From positions 124,001 to 188,000 of the forward strand of contig NZ_BMQW01000003.1 of NCBI RefSeq assembly GCF_014648315.1: a stretch of 64,000 nucleotides of DNA, read 5' to 3'. The notes beneath the pieces were generated by a model. That model was not told the origin of the DNA, did no database searches, and saw only the letters and a list, made by a program, of their open reading frames with translations. This document shows, piece by piece, positions 47,723 to 57,222 of the stretch. Each line of letters opens with the position of its first letter. Position 1 is the first letter of the stretch. The translations under genes were made by a program, and so were the position numbers. This stretch comes from Shewanella ulleungensis (GTDB lineage: Bacteria > Pseudomonadota > Gammaproteobacteria > Enterobacterales > Shewanellaceae).

Positions 47723-50205
47723 TGGAGTGGCGTATTGCTTGGCGGTTATTTAAACGCGAGCTTGCTCAAGGTCAGCTGGTACTGATTGTATTAGCCATTA
47801 CCTTAGCTGTGCTCTCTGTTACCGGGCTTGCTCGGGTTAGCGAGCGTTTACAAGTTGCCATAAATGGTGAGGCAGCTAACTTTATCGCTGCCGATCGTAT
47901 TATTGACACACCTGTTGAATTAGACCCTAAAGTGTTGACGATTGCAGATGACATTGGCCTTGCTCATGTCACCAATATGCAGTTTAACTCAATGGTATAT
48001 TCGGGTGATAAGTTTCAGTTAGTCACAGTTAAAGCGGTGGGTGATGGTTATCCACTCAAAGGCGATATCGAACTTAGCAATGGTATTACGCGCGCATTGC
48101 CTAAAACTGGCCAAGCTTGGTATGAGAATCGTTTAGGCGGCTTACTCGGTTATCCAAAAAGTATTGAGTTAGGCAACAGTGAGTTATTACTAACTGAAGA
48201 AATCAGCCGTTTACCGGATGCCGGTTTTAATCCATTTGCTTCATCACCTGTGTTACTTATTCATTTAAATGATGTTGCTGCGACGGGCATTATTCAACCT
48301 GGCAGCCGAGTGACTTACCTGTATCAGTTTACCGGTAATGTACAGCAATTGGCCGACTTTGAGCTACAAGCTAAACCGCTGCTCAATAACAGCCAGCGTT
48401 GGGTAGATGTGCAGTCGGGCGATTCTCCTATTGCATCAGCGGTACAACGCGCAGAGCGTTTTTTATTGCTAGCCAGTTTGTTAGGGATTGCACTCGCATG
48501 TGCCGCCATTGGAATTGCTGCGCAGCGCTATTGTCAGCGCCATTATGATGTGGTGGCGATGCTGAAAACCTTTGGTGCGTCGGGTAAACAGATCCGTGTG
48601 TTATTTGGTTTACATTTATCGTTAGTGACATTACTGGGCATTGCGCTTGGTCTAATAGGTGGCCTATTACTCGATATCGGTATTACGGCATTTTTGCCGC
48701 CCGAAATAGCAGCCTACTCGCCACCATACTTACGCCCGGTATTACTCGGTGTCAGTACCGGCTTAATCAGCGCGTTTATGTTTTCTGCTTATCCGTTAAT
48801 GCGTTTGTTAGCGATTCCGCCACTGCGTGTGCTGCAACGCCAGCTTGAGGGCTTACAGCTCGGAATGTGGTTGCATTTGTTATTAAGTTTAGCGGCGATG
48901 GCTTTGTTAGGGTATTTGTACTCAAGAAGTCTCGCACTCACAATGACTGTTGTGCTTGCGGTCATGCTGCTTGGGGTATTGCTCAGTATTTTAGGTTTTG
49001 TGATGATCCGTCTAGGCCATGGTATCGGCATGAGAACCACTAATCCATTGCAACTTGCTTTGGCTGGATTACGTCGCCGTGCTCGTCAAAATGCCGTGCA
49101 ATTGGTGGGGTTTAGCAGTGCTCTGGTATTGCTATTAACCATTTTGGCCTTAAGGCAAGATTTGCTTAACGAATGGCAAAAGCAGTTACCTGAAAATGCG
49201 CCTAATTACTTTTTGGTGAACATTGCCCCTGAAGACAGCAAACCACTCGATGACTTTTTAACGCTTAATCATATTAAAGCTACCGATATTTATCCGGTTG
49301 TGCGTGGACGTTTAACCCACATCAATGATGAAGAGTTAATTTCTCGCCGCCAATCAGAAGATGGTCAGGAAGGGCGAGTGGGGATTTCTCGTGAGTTAAA
49401 CTTAACCTATCGCGCTACCTTGCCGCCCAATAACAAATTGCTCGAGGGGCAATTTAATCAAACTGACGATGAGGTATCTGTCGAATCTGGTGTCGCTGAG
49501 CGTTTGGAGCTTAAACTGGGTGATAAACTGACTTATCGCATTGATAACCAGGATTTATCGGTCACTGTTGCCAGTATTAGGCAGGTGCAGTGGGAAACCT
49601 TACAACCTAACTTTTATATGATATTTACCCCAAAAGCACTTGAGCCTTTTGCATATACTTCAATGGCCAGTTTTCATCTCAATGATCAACTATTGGCAGC
49701 AGATGGCAGCACATTAACGGCTGACCAAGTGGTGTTGCAGTTAATTAGGCAATTCCCGACAGTGTCGATTATTGATGTTGGCGCCATGGTGGGGCAGTTA
49801 AGGCAAATTATTGAGCAAGTGTCTTTGTCTTTGTCATTAGTTTTGGCCTTGGTGTTACTCGCCAGTGCGTTAGTATTGATTGCTCAAACAGAGGCTGGCA
49901 TGGCAACTCGTCAACGTGAGTTAGCCGTTTTACGCACCTTTGGGGCATCGGGGTGGTTACTGCGAGCATCAACGGGGTTTGAATTTGCATTACTTGGTGC
50001 TATTGCCGGCTTGTTAGCGGTCATTGTGGCTGAGTTTGCCTTGTACATGCTTAAAACTCAGGTGTTTGAGCTGGTGGTTTATATGCATTGGCCATGGTGG
50101 GGGATTGCGCCTGTAGCTGGTGCCGCAATTGTATCTACGCTTGGTGTGTGGCGTTGCAGGCAGCTATTAAATAAGTCGTGCAGTGACATGCTAAAAGCGG
50201 GTTAA
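47722..50205 (+). CDS. ybbP: FtsX-like ABC permease YbbP
   Basis: An 827-residue inner-membrane permease (E. coli YbbP 804) with an N-terminal helix, a periplasmic domain, two FtsX-like modules with about four helices each and a second periplasmic domain. The conserved LLASALVLIAQTEAGMATRQRELAVLRTFGAS segment is near the C-terminus. It partners with YbbA and is thought to handle envelope lipids, as members near tesA suggest; this is inference. Confidence 0.93.
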   Translation: MEWRIAWRLFKRELAQGQLVLIVLAITLAVLSVTGLARVSERLQVAINGEAANFIAADRIIDTPVELDPKVLTIADDIGLAHVTNMQFNSMVYSGDKFQLVTVKAVGDGYPLKGDIELSNGITRALPKTGQAWYENRLGGLLGYPKSIELGNSELLLTEEISRLPDAGFNPFASSPVLLIHLNDVAATGIIQPGSRVTYLYQFTGNVQQLADFELQAKPLLNNSQRWVDVQSGDSPIASAVQRAERFLLLASLLGIALACAAIGIAAQRYCQRHYDVVAMLKTFGASGKQIRVLFGLHLSLVTLLGIALGLIGGLLLDIGITAFLPPEIAAYSPPYLRPVLLGVSTGLISAFMFSAYPLMRLLAIPPLRVLQRQLEGLQLGMWLHLLLSLAAMALLGYLYSRSLALTMTVVLAVMLLGVLLSILGFVMIRLGHGIGMRTTNPLQLALAGLRRRARQNAVQLVGFSSALVLLLTILALRQDLLNEWQKQLPENAPNYFLVNIAPEDSKPLDDFLTLNHIKATDIYPVVRGRLTHINDEELISRRQSEDGQEGRVGISRELNLTYRATLPPNNKLLEGQFNQTDDEVSVESGVAERLELKLGDKLTYRIDNQDLSVTVASIRQVQWETLQPNFYMIFTPKALEPFAYTSMASFHLNDQLLAADGSTLTADQVVLQLIRQFPTVSIIDVGAMVGQLRQIIEQVSLSLSLVLALVLLASALVLIAQTEAGMATRQRELAVLRTFGASGWLLRASTGFEFALLGAIAGLLAVIVAEFALYMLKTQVFELVVYMHWPWWGIAPVAGAAIVSTLGVWRCRQLLNKSCSDMLKAG

Positions 50206-50235
50206 CACTGAGCAAAATGACAGGTAAATGAATGA

Positions 50236-50267
50236 AAAGGGAGATGCATTGTCATCTCCTTTTTTTA
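50236..50267 (+). terminator. Intrinsic terminator after ybbP
   Basis: AAAAGG-GAGATG pairs with CATCTCCTTTT with one bulged G, then a T run. Confidence 0.8.
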
Positions 50268-50304
50268 TTTGAGTGGACTGAAGCCATTTTAGCCCGAGTT
50301 CAGG

Positions 50305-50559
50305 TTATTTAGATCGAGGTTTATATTGCGTTGGGCAATAACCACGATCAATTCCTTCTGGTCGCAGCTTAAGGTGTTTGGTTTTTCGGCCTGTAACACG
50401 TGCTCGCCACAGTTTAAAGCTGCCAGGTTTCATGCTGCTGCGCATCAATTTGATTACGGCGGATTCGTTTAAGCCATAAAGGTGTTCAATGGCTTCAAAT
50501 GGCGTTCTGTCTTCCCACGCCATTTCAATAATTCTTGAGGTATCTTGCACTGAAAGCAT
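50305..50559 (-). CDS. DUF2805/TIGR03643 family small protein
   Basis: An 84-residue basic protein with the recognised segments IIEMAWEDRTPFEAIEHLYGLNESAVIKLMR and SFKLWRARVTGRKTKH. The first half looks like a helix-turn-helix, so nucleic-acid binding is possible. Function is unknown. It is divergent from rsuA. Confidence 0.85.
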   Translation of the reverse strand: MLSVQDTSRIIEMAWEDRTPFEAIEHLYGLNESAVIKLMRSSMKPGSFKLWRARVTGRKTKHLKLRPEGIDRGYCPTQYKPRSK

Positions 50560-50678
50560 TGCGTATGATGTTGTTATTGGGTTTGCCTGTACATACGTTA
50601 GCCAGCTTATCTTGGTTTAACCATGGTCTATTTAACAATGGTTTATTTTTAAATAATTATCCTGAGTATCCCTATAAT

Positions 50679-51398
50679 ATGCGTCTTGACCGTTTTATCA
50701 GTAAAAGTACCGAATTAACTCAACAACAAGTGAGTGAGTATATCCGTCAAGCCAAAGTATGGGTCAATGGGGTTACCATTACCGATGAGACCACTCAAGT
50801 GCATGAAAATAATGTGGTTCAATTACAGGGCCAAACGTTAGTAACGCGTCCCTTTCGTTATTTGTTGTTTAATAAACCGCAGCAAACTTTATGTTCAAAT
50901 GTCGACGGGGTTCATCCGTCGCTATTTTCATTGATCGATATTGAGCGCCAGTCTGAGCTTCATATTGCTGGGCGCTTAGATGCAGATACCACGGGGTTGG
51001 TGTTAATTACCGATGATGGACGCTGGACATTTAATATTACTTCTCCAGCAAAATTGTGCCATAAAACCTATCGAGTTAATTTGGCAAAACCAATTAAAGA
51101 GGATGTGGCAGAGCGCTTTGCAAATGGGATTTTATTACAGGGCGAAAAAGGGCTTACTTTACCCGCAAAATTAACGATTATCTCAGCACAGCAGGTGTTG
51201 CTAACACTCACAGAAGGCAAGTTTCATCAAGTGAAGAGAATGTTTGCCGCGGTTGGTAATAAAGTGGTTGCATTACATCGACAAAGTATTGGGGCTGTTA
51301 GCCTTGATGTGCCTGAAGGTCAGTGGCGCTATTTAACCGCAGAGGAGATCAGCTCTTTTTACATGGCAAATAGCGAAGACCGATCTGCCCTTGGCTAA
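50679..51398 (+). CDS. rsuA: 16S rRNA pseudouridine(516) synthase RsuA
   Basis: A 239-residue enzyme (E. coli RsuA 231) that converts U516 of 16S rRNA to pseudouridine. The S4-type domain MRLDRFISKS... is at 1-50, the catalytic Asp101 in AGRLDADTTGL, and the motif GKFHQVKRMFAAVGN near the C-terminus. It is closer to RsuA than RluE/F by the LCHKTY and LTLPAKL segments. The ATG at 50679 starts the S4 domain; the 48 upstream in-frame codons are unconserved and overlap the divergent DUF2805 gene. Confidence 0.88.
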   Translation: MRLDRFISKSTELTQQQVSEYIRQAKVWVNGVTITDETTQVHENNVVQLQGQTLVTRPFRYLLFNKPQQTLCSNVDGVHPSLFSLIDIERQSELHIAGRLDADTTGLVLITDDGRWTFNITSPAKLCHKTYRVNLAKPIKEDVAERFANGILLQGEKGLTLPAKLTIISAQQVLLTLTEGKFHQVKRMFAAVGNKVVALHRQSIGAVSLDVPEGQWRYLTAEEISSFYMANSEDRSALG

Positions 51399-51508
51399 CA
51401 TCAACATAAAACTCGTTTTCAATATTTTGTTATCAAAAGTAAACTTATCGATAATCTCAATTTATCAAAGCTGTTATGCTATCGACATCAATAGGATTGG
51501 AGCTTGGC

Positions 51509-52405
51509 ATGTTAAACCAGCAATGGTTATCAACCTTTATTAAGTTAGTTGAAGTCGGGCATTTTACTCAGACGGCAGAACAACTGTTTATGACCCAGCC
51601 AGGGGTAAGCCAACACATTAAAAAGTTGGAACAGCAAGTTGGTGTGGCATTGTTATATCGGGTCGGCAAACGCTTTGAGCTCACCGAAGCTGGTATTCAA
51701 TTGCATAAACACGCTCTACTTTGGCAGCAACAGCAGCAACAATTGTTATCACAACTGGCTGTCGATGATGTTTACGTTGGAGAGTGTCGAATAGCTTGCT
51801 CCGGCTCGTTGGCATTATTGCTCTACCCGCACTTAATTGATTATCAGCAGCCGCACCAGCAATTACAAATATCACTGGAAGCTGCGCCCAATAAACGTAT
51901 TATTGACAGCGTATTGGTTAATCAAGTTGAGCTAGGTATTGTTACGCAAGCGGTTCATATGGATGAGTTAGAGCTCACACCACTTAAAGAGCAAGCTCTA
52001 TGTATTGTACTGCCGAAAAAATATCAAAATTCCGCGATAAGCTTTGAACAATTAATGGCACTAGGCATGGTAGCGCATCCAGATGGTATGCATTATTGGC
52101 AACAAATAGTGAACCATTACTTTAATGACAAACAAGCCATGTCCCAGCAGGTGCCAATAAGAAGTTACGTTAACCAGCTGAATCAAATACTCGTGCCAGT
52201 AGCAAAAGGCTTAGCCTTTGCCGTGTTGCCACAATTTGCAGTAGACAGTTTTGCCCAGCAAGCACAAATATGCATAGCCAAGCTTGAAGGTATAACTGAG
52301 CCAAAGCAGGGGGTCAGTGAGCCATTATTTTTAATTAATAAAAAGCACCGCCCGCTGGCAAAGCGTTACCAACCGATCATCGATATTATTCACAGCTTGG
52401 TTTGA
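51509..52405 (+). CDS. LysR family transcriptional regulator
   Basis: A 298-residue LysR regulator with an N-terminal helix-turn-helix (WLSTFIKLVEVGHFTQTAEQLFMTQPGVSQHIKKLEQQVG) and a two-lobed effector domain. The ATG at 51509 follows GGAG at 51499-51502. A Gln-rich patch (QQQQQQ) lies in the linker helix. It is alone: neither neighbour is an obvious target, so its regulon cannot be inferred. Confidence 0.88.
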   Translation: MLNQQWLSTFIKLVEVGHFTQTAEQLFMTQPGVSQHIKKLEQQVGVALLYRVGKRFELTEAGIQLHKHALLWQQQQQQLLSQLAVDDVYVGECRIACSGSLALLLYPHLIDYQQPHQQLQISLEAAPNKRIIDSVLVNQVELGIVTQAVHMDELELTPLKEQALCIVLPKKYQNSAISFEQLMALGMVAHPDGMHYWQQIVNHYFNDKQAMSQQVPIRSYVNQLNQILVPVAKGLAFAVLPQFAVDSFAQQAQICIAKLEGITEPKQGVSEPLFLINKKHRPLAKRYQPIIDIIHSLV

Positions 52406-52740
52406 GTCAGTTTATGATTTTATTATTTAGGTGTTTTTAGGGCTATTGGGTTCGGAGGGGGCATTATTGGCTCATTTTTGTCTCATTGGGTATTTAATAT
52501 GGCCTACGACCACTAATATCTTGGTGCAAGTAGCTCTGACCAAACCCGCTTTATACTCCCTTTAAAAACAACAATACACCTGCATGTTAAATAATAATCT
52601 TAGAACCACTAAATAATGGAATCAAAATAGAAACTCAGATATTGTTTGTTCATTAATCAAAACAAATCTTAAAACGAGTAATTCTAGAGACTGGTTATGT
52701 GTTTAAGATTCTCTGTCAATTCAAGGATGAGGAGTCCAAG
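52406..52740. other. Gene-free 335-bp region
   Basis: Spacer between the LysR gene and the small membrane-protein gene. AT-rich; the only structure seen is a TTTGTT (52645-52650) / AACAAA (52661-52666) inverted repeat that could be an operator. No coding or RNA gene is visible. Confidence 0.5.
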
Positions 52741-52953
52741 ATGAAATTAAACCATAAACTCAATCGGGCGCAGCTTAGTGCTTTAACCTTATGTTTTGGC
52801 ACTTCACTTAGTATGTCTATATTTGTCGGGAGTTCATCGCCTTTCATAGGATTAATGTTTGGTATAATTACAATTGGTGTTTATGTCATGATTATCTCTG
52901 GAAAGTGGAGTACAAAACACACATATGGAAAGTGGAGAGCAAAAAATAACTAG
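52741..52953 (+). CDS. Small predicted membrane protein, function unknown
   Basis: A 70-residue protein with two hydrophobic segments (about residues 12-30 and 33-51) separated by SSSPF, and basic ends (N-terminal KLNHKLNR, C-terminal STKHTYGKWRAK). The ATG at 52741 has a strong GAGGAG ribosome binding site; an upstream in-frame ATG at 52699 has none. I do not recognise a family. It sits alone between long gene-poor stretches, so it could be a recent or fast-evolving gene. Confidence 0.6.
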   Translation: MKLNHKLNRAQLSALTLCFGTSLSMSIFVGSSSPFIGLMFGIITIGVYVMIISGKWSTKHTYGKWRAKNN

Positions 52954-52954
52954 T

Positions 52955-52990
52955 AAGGATAGGCAGTGCGAAGCCGCGTCCTTATCCCAA
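52955..52990. repeat. Hairpin just after the small membrane-protein gene
   Basis: AAGGA...GGC pairs with GCC...TCCTT, with a loop near GTGCGAA. It begins directly after the stop codon; no T run follows, so it is a weak terminator at best. Confidence 0.35.
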
Positions 52991-53203
52991 GTTTACTTTT
53001 GTTAGGTGTATAGCCCTAATAGGTAAGATGTGACTATTTATTAGGTAAATAACAGTTTGAGAAAACGCGAAATTTGATGTCATAGTTATCTATCTGGCAC
53101 TTTTCTGTGGCCAGCAAGTTACCTTAGCTCCTAAGCACAAATCATAACAAAAAACTGTATTTCAGCATTTCTTTACTCACTACACTCTCAATCCAAAACC
53201 CAT

Positions 53204-54094
53204 TTAACTCACAACATCGGTGAGTGCTGCTTCAATATCGGTATAGTTAAACTCATAACCTGCTTTGATCGCATTGGTGGGCAGTACAAATTGGCCTTCG
53301 ATAAGCAACTGTGACATTTCACCCATAGCCAATCTCAGTGCTAACGGTGGCGTGGTGATAATGGCTGGGCGATTAAGCACTTTGCCTAATGTTTGTGAAA
53401 ACACTTTATTACTGACTGGATTTGGCGCAGTGGCATTGAACACGCCTTGCAAAGGCGGGTGCTCGAGTAAATAGTTAATTAAGCCCACCAAGTCGCTGAT
53501 GTGTACCCAGCTCATACCTTGGTCGCCTTTGCCAATTGGCCCGCCTAGCCCTAATTTAAATGGTGGTAACATTTTGGCTAACGCACCGCCATTTTTACCT
53601 AATACAATGCCAATCCGAGTAATGCACACGCGCGTTTTAGGTGATTGTGCTTGCAGGGCTAGATCTTCCCATTTTTGGCAAATGTCGTGGCCAAATTCGG
53701 CGTGAAATCCGCTTTTTTCATCAACTGGTGTAGTGCCTTGGCTACCGTAATAGCCGATTGCTGAGCCGCTAATAAAGGTGTGAGGCGGGTTGCTGCTGTT
53801 GCGGATAAGTTGGCTTATAGCGGCGGTAATATCCCATCTGCTATGGCAAATAAGCTGCTTTTGTTTAGCTGACCAACGCTTAGCAACAATAGGCTCACCC
53901 GCTAAATTGATCACTGCATCAATGTCATTGAGGTCGGTTTTGTCTGCCAGGCTTGACCAGTATTGGTGTTGTTCGCCTAGTTTTGCTTTAGCGGCGACAA
54001 TGTTACGGCTCAAAATAACCAGCTGATGTTGTGCTAGCAAATCAACTAAGTGTTGGCCTACAAAGCCTGTGGCTCCAGTAACTAGAATTTTCAT
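53204..54094 (-). CDS. yfcH: TIGR01777 family SDR epimerase (YfcH)
   Basis: A 296-residue extended SDR protein (E. coli YfcH 297): cofactor motif VTGATGFVGQHL, catalytic GSAIGYYGSQG, the WEDLALQA helix and ITRIGIVLGKNGGALAKMLPPFKLGLGGPIG. The ATG at 54094 starts MKILVTGATGF; an in-frame codon four residues earlier is less likely. It lies just downstream of folX, a pairing also present in E. coli. Substrate unknown. Confidence 0.92.
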   Translation of the reverse strand: MKILVTGATGFVGQHLVDLLAQHQLVILSRNIVAAKAKLGEQHQYWSSLADKTDLNDIDAVINLAGEPIVAKRWSAKQKQLICHSRWDITAAISQLIRNSSNPPHTFISGSAIGYYGSQGTTPVDEKSGFHAEFGHDICQKWEDLALQAQSPKTRVCITRIGIVLGKNGGALAKMLPPFKLGLGGPIGKGDQGMSWVHISDLVGLINYLLEHPPLQGVFNATAPNPVSNKVFSQTLGKVLNRPAIITTPPLALRLAMGEMSQLLIEGQFVLPTNAIKAGYEFNYTDIEAALTDVVS

Positions 54095-54180
54095 ATCCGT
54101 TCCCACTTGTTATATGCCATTTAATTTTTATACGAGACTTTACATCAAAATGATCATCCGCTTACTCACGCTATGTGAGT

Positions 54181-54549
54181 TTATTTCTGCTTTTGATAAC
54201 ACAATTCCATCGACACCGAATCGGCAAAACGCAGAGCGTGCGGTTTGTCTATTTCGACACTGGCAAACTCAACCCAATCATGTTCGCTGGCAATGGCCAG
54301 TGTTTGGTTTGTGAGATTTTCTAATAACGAAAAACGATTATTTTCAATCAAGGCAATGATTTTTTTAGTAATGGTGCGATAATTCAACGCATCGGCAACA
54401 TTGTTACTGTTGCGGGCTTTGTCGGCACAATAATGAATAACCACATTGACGATAACATCTTGTTGATTGTTAATTTCGTCTTCTTTAATGCCGATATAAG
54501 TACGTAAGCGTAGGTTTTTAATGCGTATAATAGCGGTTTCTGGTTTCAT
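54181..54549 (-). CDS. folX: Dihydroneopterin triphosphate 2'-epimerase FolX
   Basis: A 122-residue cytoplasmic pterin enzyme (E. coli 120) with [39 protein letters not shown] and the FSLLENLT and [17 protein letters not shown] segments. The [10 protein letters not shown] end separates FolX from FolB, which carries KP-G-A there. It converts dihydroneopterin triphosphate to the monapterin form, which serves monapterin cofactor synthesis in gamma-proteobacteria. Co-oriented with yfcH. Confidence 0.93.
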   Translation of the reverse strand: MKPETAIIRIKNLRLRTYIGIKEDEINNQQDVIVNVVIHYCADKARNSNNVADALNYRTITKKIIALIENNRFSLLENLTNQTLAIASEHDWVEFASVEIDKPHALRFADSVSMELCYQKQK

Positions 54550-54703
54550 ATTGTGTGTGTTATTCCCTAAATGTGATTAGCTGCTAATATAGCCAATGTT
54601 AAGGCGTAAAAAATAAAAATTTAACTTAATTAGCAACACGTTACTGGGTTTAGCTTAGCATAATCAATTATTTTAATAAGTAGCAATAAGGATTTTTTAC
54701 TCT

Positions 54704-55912
54704 ATGAAGGGAATACAACAGTCGTCAATGGCCGTGCGCAGCTTTGTGGTTATGGCGTGTGTGGTGATTATTTTAGCGGGCATTAAAACTGCTAGCCCAA
54801 TTGTGGTGCCTTTTGTGTTGTCAGCATTTTTGGCGGTGATTTGTAACCCAGCCATTGTGTTGTTGTCCAAATATCGGATACCTAAATGGTTATCAATTAT
54901 TTTGTTGATGGCGTTTATCGTACTCATGGGGCTATGGTTAGCGAGTTTAGTGGGCAGTTCTATCAATGAATTCTCTAAGCAGATGCCAGTATATCGCCAG
55001 CAATTAATTGAACAGTTTGCGTGGATTATAGAAAAACTACAAACTTTTAATATTCAGATATCTAAACAAAAAGTGCTCGATTATTTTGATCCCGGTATGG
55101 CGTTATCAATGACCACCAATATGCTGTCGGGTGTCGGTAATGTGATGGCTAATTTGTTCCTGATCATTTTGACTATTGTGTTTATGTTATTTGAAGCACA
55201 ATCATTGCCTAAAAAGTTTCATTTAGCGCTAGACGATCCTGACATGCGTTTAAAGCAAATAGACAAGTTTTTACATTCTGTTAATCAGTACATGGTGATT
55301 AAAACTTTAGTAAGTTTGGCCACAGCAGCTGTTATCGGTATTGGTTTGAGCATCATTGGTGTTGATTACGCATTACTGTGGGCTGTGATTGCGTTCTTGT
55401 TCAATTATATTCCTAATATTGGTTCTATTATTGCTGCGATCCCCGCGGTTTTGTTGGCTTTTATTCAAATGGGCCCAGGTGCTGCAGGCATTACCGGGTT
55501 GTTATATGTGGGTACCAACATGGTTATGGGTAACGTAGTTGAACCGCGCTTTATGGGGCGCGGCTTAGGTTTGTCTACCTTAGTGGTTTTTTTATCATTA
55601 ATTTTTTGGGGCTGGTTGCTTGGCTCGGTCGGCATGCTGTTGTCAGTACCTTTGACTATGATTGTCAAAATTGGTCTTGAATCAAGCCAGTCTGGTGGCT
55701 GGTTAGCGATATTGTTATCTGATGATGTTGAAGAGATTACTAATGAACCACTTAGTACTGAGAAAACTGCGGCGAGTAATACTGAACACTCGATTGACAG
55801 TACAGTGCAGAGTTCGACTGATAGTGAAAAAGTAGCCGTAACCGATGTGGCGACAAATCAAGCGAATGTTAACGCTGTTAGCGCTAAAGATGATCAAATT
55901 AAACCATCATAG
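54704..55912 (+). CDS. AI-2E family transporter (TqsA/PerM-like)
   Basis: A 402-residue inner-membrane protein of the AI-2E/UPF0118 family, with about seven to eight helices, N-terminal AGIKTASPIVVPFVLSAFLAV, a cytoplasmic/periplasmic helix QMPVYRQQL, the PNIGSIIAAIPAVLLAF and MGNVVEPRFMGRGLGLS motifs. Residues 347-402 form a hydrophilic Ser/Thr/Asp-rich tail not usual in the family (E. coli TqsA is 344). Transport of autoinducer-2 or ions is possible; the family has no settled substrate. Confidence 0.88.
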   Translation: MKGIQQSSMAVRSFVVMACVVIILAGIKTASPIVVPFVLSAFLAVICNPAIVLLSKYRIPKWLSIILLMAFIVLMGLWLASLVGSSINEFSKQMPVYRQQLIEQFAWIIEKLQTFNIQISKQKVLDYFDPGMALSMTTNMLSGVGNVMANLFLIILTIVFMLFEAQSLPKKFHLALDDPDMRLKQIDKFLHSVNQYMVIKTLVSLATAAVIGIGLSIIGVDYALLWAVIAFLFNYIPNIGSIIAAIPAVLLAFIQMGPGAAGITGLLYVGTNMVMGNVVEPRFMGRGLGLSTLVVFLSLIFWGWLLGSVGMLLSVPLTMIVKIGLESSQSGGWLAILLSDDVEEITNEPLSTEKTAASNTEHSIDSTVQSSTDSEKVAVTDVATNQANVNAVSAKDDQIKPS

Positions 55913-55944
55913 TGTGATGGTTCATTTATTAAGTAAGAGAGTGT

Positions 55945-56856
55945 ATGAAGCGTTTTTTACAGGTATTACCTAATTTAACGGTTGGCGAAGATGTTTGCCG
56001 TTTATTTCATGGGCGTGGCGGTTTGTTTCCCGGCGATGAGCATCTTTGTTTAGACTGGTATAAACCGGTATTACTGCTCACAAGCTTTAAAATGTTAGCG
56101 GATGAGCAGCGAGATGAATTGGTGAGTGCCATTGTGGTTTTTTGGCAATCGACATACCCAAATTTACCACTAAATTTGGTTTATCAATATCGTCATGGAG
56201 GCCAAACCTTAAGCGAATTACTGTTAGGTGAAGTCCCTGAACAACACGTTGTGACGGAAAATGGCGCCCGCTTTATTGTGCATTTATTACGTGGTCAAAA
56301 TCACGGTCTATTTTTAGACATGGCTAATGGGCGTGCATGGGTTAAGCAACATGCTAAACACAAAAAAGTGCTTAATTTGTTTGCCTACACTTGTGGGTTT
56401 TCGGTAGCCGCACTGCAAGGTGGGGCCGATGAAGTGGTTAACATGGACATGAGCAAAGGCGCGTTAAGTATTGGTAAGCAAAACCATTTACTTAACGATT
56501 TACCCGTTGGCGCTCGTTATTTGGGGCATGATATTTTTAAGTCCTGGGGCAAACTCACTAAACTTGGTCCGTATGATTTAATTGTTGCAGATCCGCCAAG
56601 TAATCAACGTGGCAGTTTTGTGGCTACAAAAGATTATGAGCGCCTGTTAAAACGCTTACCAGACTTGCTTGCGCCAGCAGGTGAAGTGTTATTGTGCCTT
56701 AATGCGCCAGAGTTAGGGTGTGATTTTTTAATGCAGCAAGTGAGTAATACCGCGCCACAATTGAGTTATGTTGAGCGAATAGACAATCCTAATGTATTTG
56801 CTGACATCGATGAACAAAAGTCTCTAAAAGTATTACGTTATCGTTTGAGCTTATAG
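55945..56856 (+). CDS. SAM-dependent methyltransferase (PF10672 type)
   Basis: A 303-residue class I methyltransferase resembling the RlmI/RlmK catalytic domain, with VLNLFAYTCGFSVAALQGGADEVVNMDMSKGAL (motif I and the ribose acidic residue) and the N6/C5-type motif VADPPSNQRGSF. No PUA domain is present. RNA base methylation is likely; the target is unknown. It follows the AI-2E gene after 32 bases. Confidence 0.85.
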   Translation: MKRFLQVLPNLTVGEDVCRLFHGRGGLFPGDEHLCLDWYKPVLLLTSFKMLADEQRDELVSAIVVFWQSTYPNLPLNLVYQYRHGGQTLSELLLGEVPEQHVVTENGARFIVHLLRGQNHGLFLDMANGRAWVKQHAKHKKVLNLFAYTCGFSVAALQGGADEVVNMDMSKGALSIGKQNHLLNDLPVGARYLGHDIFKSWGKLTKLGPYDLIVADPPSNQRGSFVATKDYERLLKRLPDLLAPAGEVLLCLNAPELGCDFLMQQVSNTAPQLSYVERIDNPNVFADIDEQKSLKVLRYRLSL

Positions 56857-56878
56857 TTAAACTGTTAATTTTTAAATA

Positions 56879-56909
56879 AAACCGACATCGTAAAGGTGTC
56901 GGTTTTTTT
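56879..56909 (+). terminator. Intrinsic terminator after the methyltransferase gene
   Basis: ACCGACA pairs with TGTCGGT around an inner C/G pair, then seven T. Confidence 0.85.
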
Positions 56910-57072
56910 ATGGGCGTTTGTCTACTACAATTTATTAACAATTTAAGCGTGCAAGCAGAATTAATTTATTTTAGTGAAAGGTGATATTCATCAAATAATC
57001 GGTAAATAAGTCTTTATTTAATCGATATTTATGTTTAAGAACCCTGATCTGAATAATGATTTACCTAATTTG

Positions 57073-57086
57073 ATGATCTAGATCAT
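57073..57086. promoter_or_regulatory. Putative FNR/EtrA-type site upstream of napE
   Basis: ATGAT-CTAG-ATCAT is a perfect 14-base palindrome with the FNR spacing (TTGAT-N4-ATCAA, 8 of 10 matches). It lies about 140 bases before the napE ATG, so activation of nap in low oxygen is likely. Confidence 0.55.
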
Positions 57087-57222
57087 ATAACCCTTAGTTT
57101 ACCAATTTGTGAGTATATAGTTTGTTAATTGATAAACGGTAAAATTCCCCCGAGTCCTAATTAAGAAACAGCAAATATAAATTCATGTGTTGTTTTATCT
57201 ATCTCCCACTGCTGGAGGGTCT

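Larger units (their letters stand above)
56857..57222. other. Gene-free 366-bp region upstream of napE
   Basis: After the methyltransferase terminator this is AT-rich promoter DNA for nap. It contains the FNR-like site at 57073-57086 and a strong ribosome binding site before napE; no further gene is visible. Confidence 0.55.

Noticed and set aside
50535..50678. A 48-codon N-terminal extension of rsuA
   Set aside because: The S4 domain of the family begins at the ATG at 50679; the upstream codons overlap the divergent DUF2805 gene.
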